Shown: positions 27,855 to 40,200 of the stretch, piece after piece | Layout: the number at the start of each line of letters is the position of its first letter | How positions within the stretch are numbered: position 1 is the first letter of the stretch | Source: Annona cherimola | Lineage: Eukaryota > Streptophyta > Magnoliopsida > Magnoliales > Annonaceae | Reading direction: 5' to 3' | DNA length: 64,000 nt | NCBI GenBank assembly: GCA_030490835.1 | Contig: CM059971.1 | Coordinates: forward strand, 77,828,224-77,892,223 | The notes under the pieces: generated by a model | Told to the model about the DNA's origin: nothing | Seen by the model: the letters and a program-made list of their open reading frames with translations, nothing else | Database searches by the model: none | Translations under genes and position numbers: made by a program

Positions 27855-28430
27855 ACGGGTGTTAATGGTCATGGTCAATCAATCAACCAGTTTGTTCAAC
27901 TTATTTATAAATAGATTTCTGTAGAGATTTTTAAATAAATGGATTATGATCCGCCATTAGGTTCAACCATTTAATTAAATCAACAAATTAGGGTTGATAT
28001 TTTATAACCCGTCAACCGGTTTAGCCCATTAACTTGTTTAACCTATTAAAGTCTAATATATATATATATATCCCTTTGTTATTTTCCTAGCCAAGTTTTC
28101 TTCTCTCCACTTAATTTTTTATTTTTTCACTACTGCCCTAGTTTCATTTTCCCATTATTACTCTATTTTCATTTTTCCAACGCTAAAAGTATTCTCTCGT
28201 TTTTCCTTATTAGATCATAATCTATTAAAGTACAGAATTTCAAGTCGTCTACTATACAACCATTTAATAACACATCAACTCATTTATTAATTGAGTTGTA
28301 AATGAATCAGAGTTGAAATTTTTAAATGAATTAATAAATGAATTAAGGTCAATATATTTTAAATAAGTTAGGATTACGATTAAACTCCAACTCATACAAT
28401 CGTTACTGCTTTTAGTTATAGCATTTTTCT
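27855..28430. mobile_element. AT-rich non-autonomous element, family A copy 2
   Basis: Same layout as 757-1,655: 'caaccagtttgttcaact', 'aatagatttctgtagagattt', 'aattagggttgatatttta', a CT-rich middle, then 'tcatttattaattgagttgtaaatg' and 'gattaaactccaactca'. It is shorter in the middle than copy 1. Confidence 0.45.
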
Positions 28431-28549
28431 CTCCTTATGAAATTTTTTAGTTTTTAATTTGTGAAATTTGTCGCTTTTAAACATTTATTTACCCTTTCAA
28501 AAAAAATTATCTAGTATGTTAATTTTTGAAAATGAACAATATGGGTACG

Positions 28550-29020
28550 GATACATGCACATATATATTCACGTTTAGTTGCCAATTTTGTACATTTTCA
28601 AAAATAAAAAATACCATATATGATTTTAAAAAATTATCAAATTGCATAGAGTGAAAGATCTAAATAAATCTAACACATCTATAAAAATAAAATATAAAAA
28701 AATTTATGATCACTCATAAATCCCCCCAACTATATTGGATTACAAGCATGCTACTCAAAAGGCCGAATATATATAGGTAATGATCCTATTAGCTCAACCA
28801 CATTCATACATTTTTATTTTTAAATTTTCCATAAAAATGTAGGCATGTCAAATTTTATAATATTTTTTTAAATTAAAAGAATGATATTTTTCCTAAAATT
28901 AATCAAATGCCCCTAAAATTATTAATTTTTTGAAATTCAAAAAACATATATGCATATATTCAAAAAAATAAAATATTTAGTATATATATGAAATCGGTAG
29001 AGTCAGATCGAAATAGGCTT
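28550..29020. repeat. Two AT-rich foldback remnants
   Basis: Around 28,620 and around 28,900, stretches such as 'tttcaaaaataaaaaatacc' and 'aatgcccctaaaattatt' resemble the cores of the GTGGCATTTTA foldbacks. Partial inverted symmetry is seen but clear ends are not. Confidence 0.3.
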
Positions 29021-29080
29021 AACACATCTCCTCTTCCTCATGGTGAGGAAAATAGCTCGACATGACTTATTCCTCAGAAG

Positions 29081-29360
29081 GGGTGTGTTTGGGAATGAGT
29101 AAAACTTTTGATGAAATGTTTTGAAGAGTAAAAGTTGTCAAATGATGTCATATGGTAGGAGTAATGATGAGTAGTAAAGATAATAAAGTTAAAATAGATA
29201 GGTTAGTTGTGTGGGTAGTTGTGTAAAAATGATTGAAAAGTAGGGTAGTTGTATAGGAAAATATGAAAAAATAATTAAAAAATATAATAGTTGTGGAAGT
29301 GAAAAATTTTAGATTGAAAAATTTTAACTTGACATTTTTTAATCATTGCCAAACATACCC
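29081..29360 (+). mobile_element. Tourist-like MITE
   Basis: The ends are gggtgtgtttgggaatgag and tcattgccaaacataccc, at 280 bp. The interior is nearly collinear with the copy at 34,612-34,892. The flanking trinucleotides (AAG and TAG) do not match, although AGAAG occurs on both sides. Confidence 0.75.
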
Positions 29361-29399
29361 TAGAAGTTTGGAAGATTTCTAAAAAGACCTCAAAACACA

Positions 29400-29698
29400 A
29401 AAGGATAGTTTGCCGACCCCTTGCCTAGGGTTAATAACACAACAAGGCATTTATGGAGATGCCTCAAAGAACAAGAAGGCATTAGGAATGGGAATTCGGT
29501 CGTCCATGCTTTAGCTGATTTGGCATGTTTGTCTGACTGGGAACATATGTCTTGGTGGGGAAATCCTCCACCAGCTATCAGTGAGAAAACATGTATCGAC
29601 AATGTCTTAGCTATGAATTATGCGGGTTCCTCTATTCCGAACCCACCTCAAGATGGGAGGGGGTCGGCCTAGAGTAATCTTTTATCAAAAAAAAAAAC
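29400..29698 (+). mobile_element. LINE 3' end remnant with poly(A) tail
   Basis: The frame to 29,672 contains GNSVVHALADLACLSDW, which resembles the C-terminal end of the RNase H domain of plant L1-type LINEs (pattern GNxxAHxLAxxA). The copy ends at 29,680 with 'cttttatcaaaaaaaaaaa', a poly(A) tail. Only the last 300 bp of the element are present, so it is a 5'-truncated insertion. It is next to a Tourist MITE. Confidence 0.65.
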
Positions 29699-30546
29699 AG
29701 AATATCTACCTTTGAGCCAAAGGATGTCGTACTACATTAATTGATAATCAACGTAGTTACAATCTCCGAATGGTCTGGCCATCCTAAGACAACCACGGAA
29801 TCTAACAAACACTTGACCTAGCCAACTATGAATAAATACGTTGACAAAAAAATTCTAAAGCATGATCACCAAATATTCTTATTTAACATAAAGTAAGTCA
29901 CGTTAATGTCAAATTCTCTATAAATACTGTTAAAAACCTTCTTATGAAAGGGGGATAAGAGAGGGTGGGTAGATATCCCTCGATTGGTGGATTACATAAT
30001 TCCTCTTTTTCATAGGAAAAATCCCTCTTTCCTGGGGATATCGTCTCAACAGGGAACAACGCTTAAAAACAACTCTTATAATAGAGGGCAAACTCTAGGG
30101 TAGAAAGGAGAGGGATGGATGAATAAACCAGACATGTATATACACTCTTATCTCGTAAACAAGAAGAATGAAATAGAAAGATTTTACAAAGGTTTCAACT
30201 CCTTTCGTGAGGTTTTTCCAAATTGATTTTATTTTTCTAAGCTAATTTTTTTCCACATAAATTTATAATTTAGATCTATCAGAAATATACTTAACCAATA
30301 TATTCATGAAAAAACAAAAAAATAAAAAGAACTGTGTGCTACTTTCAAGGGCTAACAGGATCATAATCCACTGTACATAGACACCAACGGTGAAGCATGA
30401 CTATGAGCGACCCCATGGCCATTGTCAAGAAAATTTTCAATTTTCAACCACTAGTATTGATAAGGATAGCCCCTTGTGAGAAAGTCGGACTATCAAGATA
30501 ATCAGATGCGGCAGCTGACCTTCTATTGGACATTTGTATGGTTGAA
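29699..30546. other. Spacer without a recognised gene
   Basis: No coding or element structure was recognised. Confidence 0.4.
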
Positions 30547-30548
30547 AG

Positions 30549-30815
30549 TGTCTTTGGCAAATAGTAAAAACTATCAAGTTAAAATCAATCTCTTTAAAAC
30601 TTTTTACTTTTCATAATTATCTTATTCTTTAATTATTTCTTTATATATTCTTACGCAACTATTCTACTTTTCAATCAATTTTACACAACTATTTTTACCA
30701 CTAATATATTTATTTTAACTTTATTATTCTTAATTTTCATCATTATTCCTACAATACCACATTTTTTTCTTTCAATTTAATACCTTTTATAAAAAAAATT
30801 CATTCAAAAGTTTTA
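30549..30815 (-). mobile_element. Degenerate Tourist-like MITE upstream of the kinase gene
   Basis: Begins 'gtgtctttggcaaatagta' and contains 'ctttttacttttcataatt', 'ttaattatttctttatat' and 'attttaactttattattc', in the family order (reverse). The right end is followed by a poly(A)-like run at about 30,822-30,843. Confidence 0.5.
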
Positions 30816-31139
30816 TAACTAGAAAAAAGAAAAAAAAAAAAAAACTGCATTTTTACTCCGAAAAAGTCCGGCACCTGCATCTGCATGGCCATGCAGGAAT
30901 AGCCTTGAGAATACGTTTCCCGCAATGCCTAAGACGACCCCGGACTATAGAGGAAGCACATTTGGGATGCATGTAGAGGTGACTTATAATCCAGACCATT
31001 GGTCTGACCTGGGAGGAATGCATCATCCTCGCAAAATGAGACCGCGGCTGTGATAATTCTAAGTGGGTCACACTTATCAGAAATGAAAGCCCGCGTAAAC
31101 AATGGAAGCACATGGACGTAATTTTCCTCCTCCATAAAT

Positions 31140-31400
31140 ACCCCCGAATTTGCATTTTGCAATTCCCGTCCTCCTCGCTCTCGCTCTCCCTCTCCCTCTC
31201 CCTCTCCCTCCATTTCATTTCGATCTGTCCGATTCCGCTCCCTTGCTTCGGACTCGCTTCGCTGCATGCGCTTCCTCCGCCACCACTGTTGCTTCTTCCG
31301 TTCGTTGGATTCCCGGCTCGTCTCCGAGAATTTTCAATTCCGGGGGTGAAAATTGGCAAGGATAAAGAGATGCACGCTAGCGGATCAGCTAGTGCATTTT
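31140..31400 (+). promoter_or_regulatory. Likely 5' leader exon of the kinase gene (CT-rich)
   Basis: A GC-richer island begins with a run of CTCCCT/CTCTCC repeats (about 31,172-31,212), typical of plant 5' UTRs. It is the only such island between the MITE at 30,549 and the first coding exon. The downstream 2.7 kb would be a leader intron, with possible donor gtgaaa near 31,345 or gtaggt near 31,653 and acceptor ttttacag at 34,134. This is inferred, with no transcript evidence. Confidence 0.4.
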
Positions 31401-32474
31401 CTTCGTTCGTTTCCTTCATCTTATCGTTTTTTCATTTTGATTTATCCATTCTTCTTGCTGTTTTCACTTCAACGATTGCTCACGGAGGATCCTGTTCCAA
31501 TTTCCATTCTGTTGGCTGGAATTTGCGTTCGTTTATGGAACGTTGGATTTGAACGCCCGTGTCTACTTCTATCATCTCCTGTTGCAATTTCATTTGGTTC
31601 TGCAATATTCTAGAAGCATGAATGGTCGCAAATGAAATTGTATATTTTGTGGTAGGTATTGTGAGGCTTGGTGGCAGGGTGGAAGTATAGTGAATTGATT
31701 CTATCTGTTTCGATTTTTGGAGTAAAAAAGAGATCGTATTTGTTCACCATGTTTAATTATCTCATGATCGCAACATAGAATTTTTAGTCAATAGATTTTC
31801 GAAGAAATTAGGCGCGACCAAACGCACTTTTTCTTTTTTCGTATTTTTTTCGTGAAAGGAGAAAATTTGAAATTGTTTTTTTGAAAAAAATTGATTCAAT
31901 CAGTCGTAGAGATACATATAACTACAATCTTGACTATACATGTATCTATGATATGTTCCGTCTATTGGATGGCCTGTTGCTTTGAAGTATCTATTCTACT
32001 CAGGAAAGTGACTGCTTGATGGATAAGGCAGTCGAAGATCAATCGATTGATTAGACTATTTATACGAGCGGAGCTTTATGCATCGCGACTTCCGGCGACT
32101 GAAATGAATCCTCAAAGGGAACGTGGGAAATTATAAATAGAATATTGCCTGACAATTCCCAGTGCCTTGAGCATTCTGAAGACAAAGAGAACCTCAAATG
32201 AGATAAATCGAATAAAGAAAACTAAGATGACATCCAAAAACCCAAACAGCTCTTAATAGTATAAGTGCAATGAGAAGGAGGCCCCAGTAGCATAAAAGAG
32301 TAAACATCTGAAAAATCTACTGGGTGATAGGCCCACATGTTATCCAGATTGTCGTTAAAATTCATTACTTTGATGCTTTTGGTAAACAAACCATACTTAA
32401 TGCAGGTCTGCTCTTAAGACATTATTTTGTGCCTGAAACTTCTCCACAAAGAATGATACGGGAACAAAGTTTTC

Positions 32475-32750
32475 GAGTGTATTTGGGACGTGATAAAATT
32501 ATTAGATGAAATGTTTTAGATGTAAAAGTCTTTAAATTGAAAGAAAATGATGTGATATGATAGGGGTAATAACGAAGAGTAAAAAAATAAAGTTAAAATA
32601 GATAGGTTGGTTATATTGGTAGTTGTGTAGAAATAATGAAAACATAAAGTAATTGTATAGGAAGATGTGGAGAAATAATTTTAAAAATATAGTATATATA
32701 TAGAGTGAAAAGTTTTAGCTTGATATTTTTTATTTATTACCAAACACACC
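32475..32750 (+). mobile_element. Tourist-like MITE in the presumed leader intron of the kinase gene
   Basis: The ends are gagtgtatttgggacgtga and tattaccaaacacacc. The interior contains 'gatgtgatatgataggggta' and 'ttaaaatagataggttggt', as in the copies at 34,612 and 29,081. Confidence 0.7.
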
Positions 32751-32786
32751 TTTTATTGATAATGGAACCAGATTCAATGTTCTTGG

Positions 32787-33045
32787 ATGCACTTAGCTTT
32801 AGCGCACCCAGTGTATTATTCAATTTATTTTTATTTTTTAAAGTACATGAGAAATTACTTATTTTCTTGATTTTTAAAATTCGAAATAAAATATTAAAAC
32901 AAAAATGTAGAAAACTATATATAGGGGACAATCATGCTTGGACCCATATATGAATTTCAAAAAAACTAAATTTTTTTTTTTTTAAAATAAAAATTATACA
33001 GCCGGGTGCACTAAAGCTAACTTTACCCAAGTGCACTAGGTCAGG
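32787..33045. mobile_element. Foldback element in the presumed leader intron
   Basis: The ends 'ggatgcacttagctttagcg' plus caccc and 'gggtgcactaaagctaac' plus 'tttacccaagtgcac' are inverted repeats. Between them the AT-rich arms pair. The right arm contains 'atcatgcttggacccatata', close to 'ttcatgcttgggcccacata' in the foldback at 43,007, so the two are related. Confidence 0.6.
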
Positions 33046-34142
33046 ACTCAGTGATAATATTCAACTAATATTCTTACTGGCATATTATGGGCTGAGGATA
33101 ATCCAAATCATCATCCAATTCAATCCAATGGTTGGATCAATCATTGCTTTGATTAAGAGGCTGAGGTGGCTGTTTGGTTGCATCACAGCAAGCTCTGAGA
33201 ATTCTGGTTATGTTTCTCCTTCTTCTTGTTCCCCTGCTTGGTTAAGAACCTCTCTTTTTTTTTTTTTGCAGGGTCATGTCTGGATGTATGCTACTCATTT
33301 ACTTGTACTAGTAGATAATTGCATAACATAGATGTGAGAATTAGTAAATGTACAGGACTAGTTATGCATGTGTTAACATGGATTGTGAATTTACTTAACA
33401 TATGCCATGCCAACATATGCCATGCCAACATTCACTGACTAGCTAGATTGATAGTGTCGATGATAGCACCACCAATGATACAGTATTTCATCTTCCTTTC
33501 TATATAAAAGAAAAAATCCAAGGAAATGTCTGCATCATTTCTAGAAAATTGTCTTGGATTAGTGTCACCTGTAATTTTGATCCATAGCTTGTGATTGTAG
33601 TCTGACATTATGCTTTTAGAACTGGCTATTTCTTTTTAGCTTTAATTCTACTTATGATCCCATATTTAAGAGACACTTTTTTGAGTATTTCATTATGACA
33701 TTTAACCAACCAACTGAAAGAGAAGAAAAGATAGGAAATGTGCAGAAATTAAGTCATCATCATCGTAAGTTGTTTCCTAGCTATGTGTGGTTACCTTCAT
33801 AGAATTTTTTTTACATTATTCTCATGAATTATGCATTGAGTAATTTCCAATGTTTTTGCTTTTCATATAATTCTTGATTACTTCTATCCATTTTTTAGTG
33901 TTCCTGTACTTTTCATAGAGTCTTCTATCTAAATAAAGACAAGACAAGATAGGAAAATGTGAAGAAAATATAAGAAATATTATATTCTCTTAGATTTAGT
34001 TCTTCTGGTTCTGCTTCCTGGCAATGTTGTTGGATTTCTGGATGTCTGTAGCTATTGAAACCTGGCAGAGCTCATGTCAGAATAAAATAAAATGTAGAAA
34101 GGAACTGATTATTCACTGCTTCTCTATTTTACAGACACAAGA

Positions 34143-34199
34143 ATGCATAATCAGAGAGCTCTGTGCCCTTCTGTTCTTTTCCGGTTGCTGCATTCATAG
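34143..34199 (+). promoter_or_regulatory. Possible upstream ORF in the kinase leader (18 codons)
   Basis: If the acceptor at 34,134 is used, the leader contains ATG CAT AAT CAG and so on, ending in TAG at 34,197-34,199. A four-codon frame at 34,207-34,218 follows, and a third upstream ATG near 34,236 overlaps the main start out of frame. Three upstream starts would be expected to lower translation of the kinase. Confidence 0.35.
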
Positions 34200-34264
34200 A
34201 CTTAAAATGTTCTCATGAAGTGAAAGTTGGGCGAAATGGTTTTATATTTGAAAGCTTCAATGAG

Positions 34265-37200
34265 ATGGAGGAGATGCCTAGAGATGCAGGGCAAATGGAA
34301 CCAATGTCTTCTAACGCGGATTGGTTTCCCTCAGGTTTTATGGAGAAGTTGTATTCCATGTCTCTGAATCCTCATGAGGATACACTGCATATTAGGGAAT
34401 CAGACTGCGATCTGGAAAACAATGAGTTGACTTCTCAGAAAGCATCACAAATTCTGTGGGCCACTGGCTCATTTTCTGGATTGATTCCCAGTGGTTTCTA
34501 CTCTGTAATTCCAGTGAGCAAGAGCTTCATCTTTTCTTCCTTTCTATTTCTTTTTTCTTTTATCTTGTGGTTAGTTTCTGGAATTGGGTTGTTGAAAAGC
34601 TTTGTGCATTAGGGTGTGTTTGGGAATGGATAAAATTTTTGATGAAAAGTTTTGAAGAGTAAAAGTTGTCAAATGATGTGATATGATAGAGGTAATGATG
34701 AGGAGTAAAGAAGATAAAGTTAAAATAAATAGGTTAGTCGTGTGGATAGTTGTGTAGAAATGATTGAAAAGTAGGATAGTTATATAGGAAAATGTGAAAA
34801 AATGATTAAAAAATATGATAGTTGTAAAAAGTGAAAAGTTTTAGATTGAAAAGTTTTAATATGACATTTTTTACACATTGCCAAACACGCCCTTAATTTG
34901 TCAGTTGTGCATTGCTTTGCAATCTCATGACGATGAATCTTGTGCTTATGCTGCTAGTATGATATATTTTTTGCATAGATTACCACTGGCTCCCCACTCA
35001 TACAGCTTATCTCCCTATCTCCTTATGGTAAACATTTTAATGTTCATTACCTTTGGACATTATTATTTTAATTCATTTTCTTTATTCTTTTACCTGTAAA
35101 GTACATTCAATTGTCTTGCCAGGTGTTGAGTTTGTAAGGTACTCCTTTTTATAGAAGCCTAAAAAATGGAATGTTATACATCTGAATGCAGTATCAGGAC
35201 AAAAGGGGAAGCTGTTTCCTAGGGCTTTACACATATTGAAAACGTGATACCATAATAAGATTACATGTCTATGTTGCTTAGTAGTGGATTGTTTACTTGA
35301 GCTTTATTCTTCAGTTGTTGGGACTTGGGACCTCAGGTTCAACTAGCTTACAGCCTTTTACACTGCTATACACTAAAGTTTCTGCATGAGTTCAATTGAG
35401 TGTTCTCCAAGCTGTTACAGGCTTCCAGTCTTAATGGGCTATTCTTAAGTTGCTTATTTGTCAATTTAAACTAGTGAATTTTAGTCTACCATATAATAGC
35501 GGTTGTGGGTCAGGCATGTTGGTACATTGTTTATTGCATCACTGTATTCCCTGTTGGTTTCCCATGATATTTTGGCACTTGATTTTCTAACATAGTCTGG
35601 ATGTTTAGATTGATTCCTTAGATTCATGGATGTGGCTTTTAAGATTCATGCTTTCAGGTGCCATAATACTTTCTTGTTCATTGCATGTGGTAAGTCTCTG
35701 GAGATAGGACTTGTATCTTGGATCTTTTCAGCAATGGATCCTTATTCAATTTCTTTCTGTGTTTAGGCATGTAACTTTGGATCTAGGACTCATATTTGTT
35801 ACTTGTAAACCAACTGAGCTATGCAGTTGGAGGCACAGTCATCTTTATTTGATCCATTCATTTAATGAATAAGAAAAGTTTTTGACAATGCTTTTTTTTG
35901 CAGGATAAAAAGATAAAGGAAATTTTTTGTAATATTCCATCATTGGATGAGATTTCTTCATCTGGCTTGGAGGGTCCTCGAGCTGATGTTATTCTTGTAG
36001 ATGTGGAGAAAGATAAGAAGCTCTCTCTGTTGAAGCAACTAATTGTAACAATGGTGAAGGGCTCAAATTCCTACCCAGTTTCAGTGATAAAAAAGATAGC
36101 TGGACTAGTGAGTAGATTCTGGCAATGAAAACATGGGCTCTGGGATGAGGTCTATATGGTAGTCTTCTGCCTTTTAAGTGATCTTCAAATTGTAGTGAGG
36201 GCGCATTGAATTTGCTAAAGATATTGTTTGATGTTTCTCCAATTTTCTTTTGGATATTTTCATATTTTTTTAGTTTTCTATATAGCCTACAACCGTAAAA
36301 GTTGCTGTTTGTGGGGTCTAGCTATGGGAAATGGCTTGAGTATAACAAAGCAAGAGTAAGGCTGTGTATATGGATGCCCCTCCCTGGATCCTGCAATTTT
36401 CAGGAGCACTATGACCAGACGACCCTTTATACAGTCTATATTTGCTTCATAACATGTCGTATGGAAGAATATATGGTCCATTACAACTTAAAGGAGTTCT
36501 CTCTGCCTTTTAGATGTTGTTTTTTGCACAGTTGTGCATGCATATGGAAAACTATCTTGCACCTTTTGAGAAATTTCTCCTAAATACTTTGAATAGGCTT
36601 GTCAAGGCACTTGTATACCCTTATCCATCTGCATTCATGATTGACATCAAAATCACATGCCAGATCTTGTTGATATTTCCTTCTCATTCTTGTGGGAAAT
36701 TCTGGAACAAATTTTTGGGTTAAAAAATCAAGAGCCATTCACTTGAGGATAGTTCGTGAGACACTTTTATGTTTACCACTTCCTTAAAGAGTATTTTTTG
36801 GCAAAACAACAAAGAGTTCATTGAGTTTGAGGATGATTAAATGACATTAATAGACTACTGGACTGAGTTTTCCAAAGCTCTCTAAATTTGCTCTTAAACT
36901 AGTGATAAATTGGGAAAACCATATTTGAGGGGGGATTGGATTCTCAAATCAGATAGGTAGATGCAGATTTTGAATCTAAGACATACACTGAGGTTCTAGC
37001 AAGGGAAACTTGTTGAGAGATCAAACTTGGGGATCAAGGCGATCTTGATCTCATTAGTATCAAACGGAAGGTTATTGTCTAAGAGATTTTTTTTTTTTTT
37101 TTTTTTTTTTGATAATTATTGCCTAAGAGATTTGATATGCAATAATCCAATGATAGACATGGGATAGTTGCTCTTAAGTCGTGAGATTCATGTCATTTCT

Positions 37201-40200
37201 TGGGCTAAAATATTAGAGTAACATGCATAATGGCTTGGTGCATGCATCAATCTTTTTAGCCTCTCTAATAGCAGCAGATCAAAATTTTACATGAAGAGGG
37301 CATATTATGATTTGAGTGGATGCAATTATGGGAAAATTAAGCCAGCCTGTGATCGCAAGTTGTTATTCATGGCATGTTCTTGGGATTCGATGATGTAATG
37401 CCACTCGTCACTACTCACAATTAGCTGATGAGATAAAGGGATGAGATGAATCACATTAGTTAGTCATGCAACTTGGGAGAAATCTAGTGTGCTTGCTAGT
37501 TTAATGTGCTAGATGGTGAATTGGTTCCTGGCAGCCTATGGGGCTTTGATACATCTGATCTTGGGTATTAGCCAGGGACTACTTGTTGAGAGGTCGAAAC
37601 CTGGGAGTAAATGACAGTAGGCAAAGGAAAAAGTTCATGATGATCTGAGTCTCATCATTTTTAGAGGGAAAGGTTATTGTCTAAGAGCTGAAGTACAAGA
37701 ATTTTGTTGCATGTGTTGCATTTGCATGTCCTTTTGTTGTAGTAGTTGCGGTGGTGGCGGTAGTAGTAGGACATGATCTGTACATGAGCAGGTGTGATTG
37801 TTTGTGCACATCAATGCATGTTCTTAGGTTCATGCATGTTGTATGTGTTTGTCTTTGCATGTTTGTATGCATTATGTTCATGCATGCTACATGTGTACTA
37901 GTAACACATCATGTTTCTGAAACTATTGCCGTCAAGAGCGTGTGAGAGGGTGGTGGTTGGTAGAAGAATGGGTGTACTCTGTATCTTTAAATGTTTTCTG
38001 GTATCTCTTATGCGGATCTAGGCAAAGAGCTGGAGTACAAGAATTTTTATGCCTTCTGTTGCTTGTCCTTTTTTGTAGCAGTAGTAGTAGCAGCAGCGGC
38101 AGCAGTAGCATATGATCTTTACACGAGCAAGTGTAATTGCTTGTGCACATCAATGCATGTTCTTATGTTCATGCATGTTGCATGTGTTTGTATGCATTAT
38201 CTGCTCCAAAATCTCGCATGCAAAAAATCCTCTGTAATTCCAACTGGGGGATCTTCTTACTACACTATTTAATTTTAATGAAGCTTAGGCACTGTTGGTA
38301 ATGTGGGTAGGAAGTGAGTAGGAAAGTGGGGAAGAAAATATTTTTAAAAATTGTTAAGAGTGATTCGACATGATAGGGGTAAAGTAAGAATAAATAATAT
38401 AGTTACATGATAAAATGATTGGAATATAGGGGTGAAAATGGAAAAAGTATAATAATTAGATCGTTAAAATTTTAAATTATTTTTTCAAAAAATGTGTGGG
38501 GAGAGGTAGAAAAGTGTGTTTCCCATCCACATTTGTTACCAAACAGTGCCTTAAAAGCAATTAGCTTTTCTTTCCCTTTTCCCTCTTTAAACTTTGCTGG
38601 GATTGCCAGAATGGAGCAGCTGCTGAGTGTTTGAAGTGAATAATTTCATATAAGCATGTAGTTTTTGGATTTCAACCTCCTCGGCTGCATCAAGTTATGA
38701 AACATTTTCTTTAGCTATTCAATTGTATTAGAAGTTTGGTAAGTTGACAGTGTTCACATCGTTACGAAGTTACTTTTCTATGTATCTTTTTGTAAATGCA
38801 GGTGTTTGAGGTCTATGGACGTCCAAATTCAGAACAATGTTCGGGAAAAGTTCCACTTGAGGAGCCTGTTCCTATAGCAGACACTCGAGGTATTCAACTC
38901 TTGGGGCAAATAAGGAACGCATCATGCCGACCGCGGGCTATCTTATTTAAAGTCCTTGCTGATGCTGTAGGTCTTGAGAGTAAGATTATTGTGGTGAGTG
39001 GATGTGTTACTCGCTTTAAAAGTGAACCTGCTTAATGTATTGTGACTATTAAGAGTTGGAATGATGCCTCGGATGACCAAATATTGTTGAATGGAAGTGA
39101 AATTATTTCTTTCATGCTAGTGATCTAAGCTATAATTTTCTTTTGTTTTTGCTTTCTAAACTTTCAGGGGCTACCTACTGGAGCCATTGAACGCATGGAC
39201 TCATGTAGACACATGTCTGTAGTTGTTGTATTGAAGTCAAATGAGCTTCTGGTTGATCTTTTGAGATTTCCAGGGCAGTTGGTACCGTTTTCTGCAACAG
39301 CAGTCTTAAGGTTCCATCTTGCTGCAGGAATAGAGAGTGACTCTGCTGAGAATGATTCATGTGATTCTCCCCTAGAACCAAACAGTCCAATGTGGTCAAT
39401 TTCAGACAGACAAAGCTGTGACGGGTAAGCAGTTTCAATTGTAAAGTATTATATCCGTCCCCTTGACAGCTTTGAATATCTTAAACATAAAAAATTTAGC
39501 CATTTCCTCACAGTTGTTGATGTAGGAATGGAAACCCTAAATTAATAAAAAGAGGAAGATTTTGGAGACGGAGGGAGGATCCTTTCAATAGAGAAAGATG
39601 GAAGAAAGAGTAAAAAAACTACAGATAAATTAGGAAAAAGTAATGAGGCCAGATAAATACTCAAAGAAATCTCAATTCATAAACTCTCAAAATAAGTTGT
39701 TTTACAACTGAATAGAACACTCTATTTATAATAAAGATAACTCAAGTACTACCCACAAAAAAAAAAAAAAAAAACTTGTGCAACAAGTAAACTTGCGAAA
39801 TAAGCAAACTTGTGCAAAGTAAACTTGCACAATGAGAAATAACTCAAAATAGAAATAAACACCCTAAAGAATCTAAACCATAGCCAGGAAACTTGCATAA
39901 TAAGAAAACTAAAAATAGAAACAAATTAAAAGACAATTGAAAGATACTAAACCCTAAAGATAACAAATATAAAGAAATCCTAAGAAACACATCAATCTTG
40001 TTAGGATCACATTCTGCATAATTTTCCCCAACTTAGGGGAAAAAAAAAAAAAAACTTGTCCTCGAATTGAGATTGAAAACTGCTGCAGATGTAAGTCGGT
40101 TGTAGAAGACTGTCTTATTATGTTTGATTCCTATGGAACAATTTGTAGGAAAATCATAGTTTTGATCATTTAAGGTAACTTCCTATCTCAAATTGGCATG

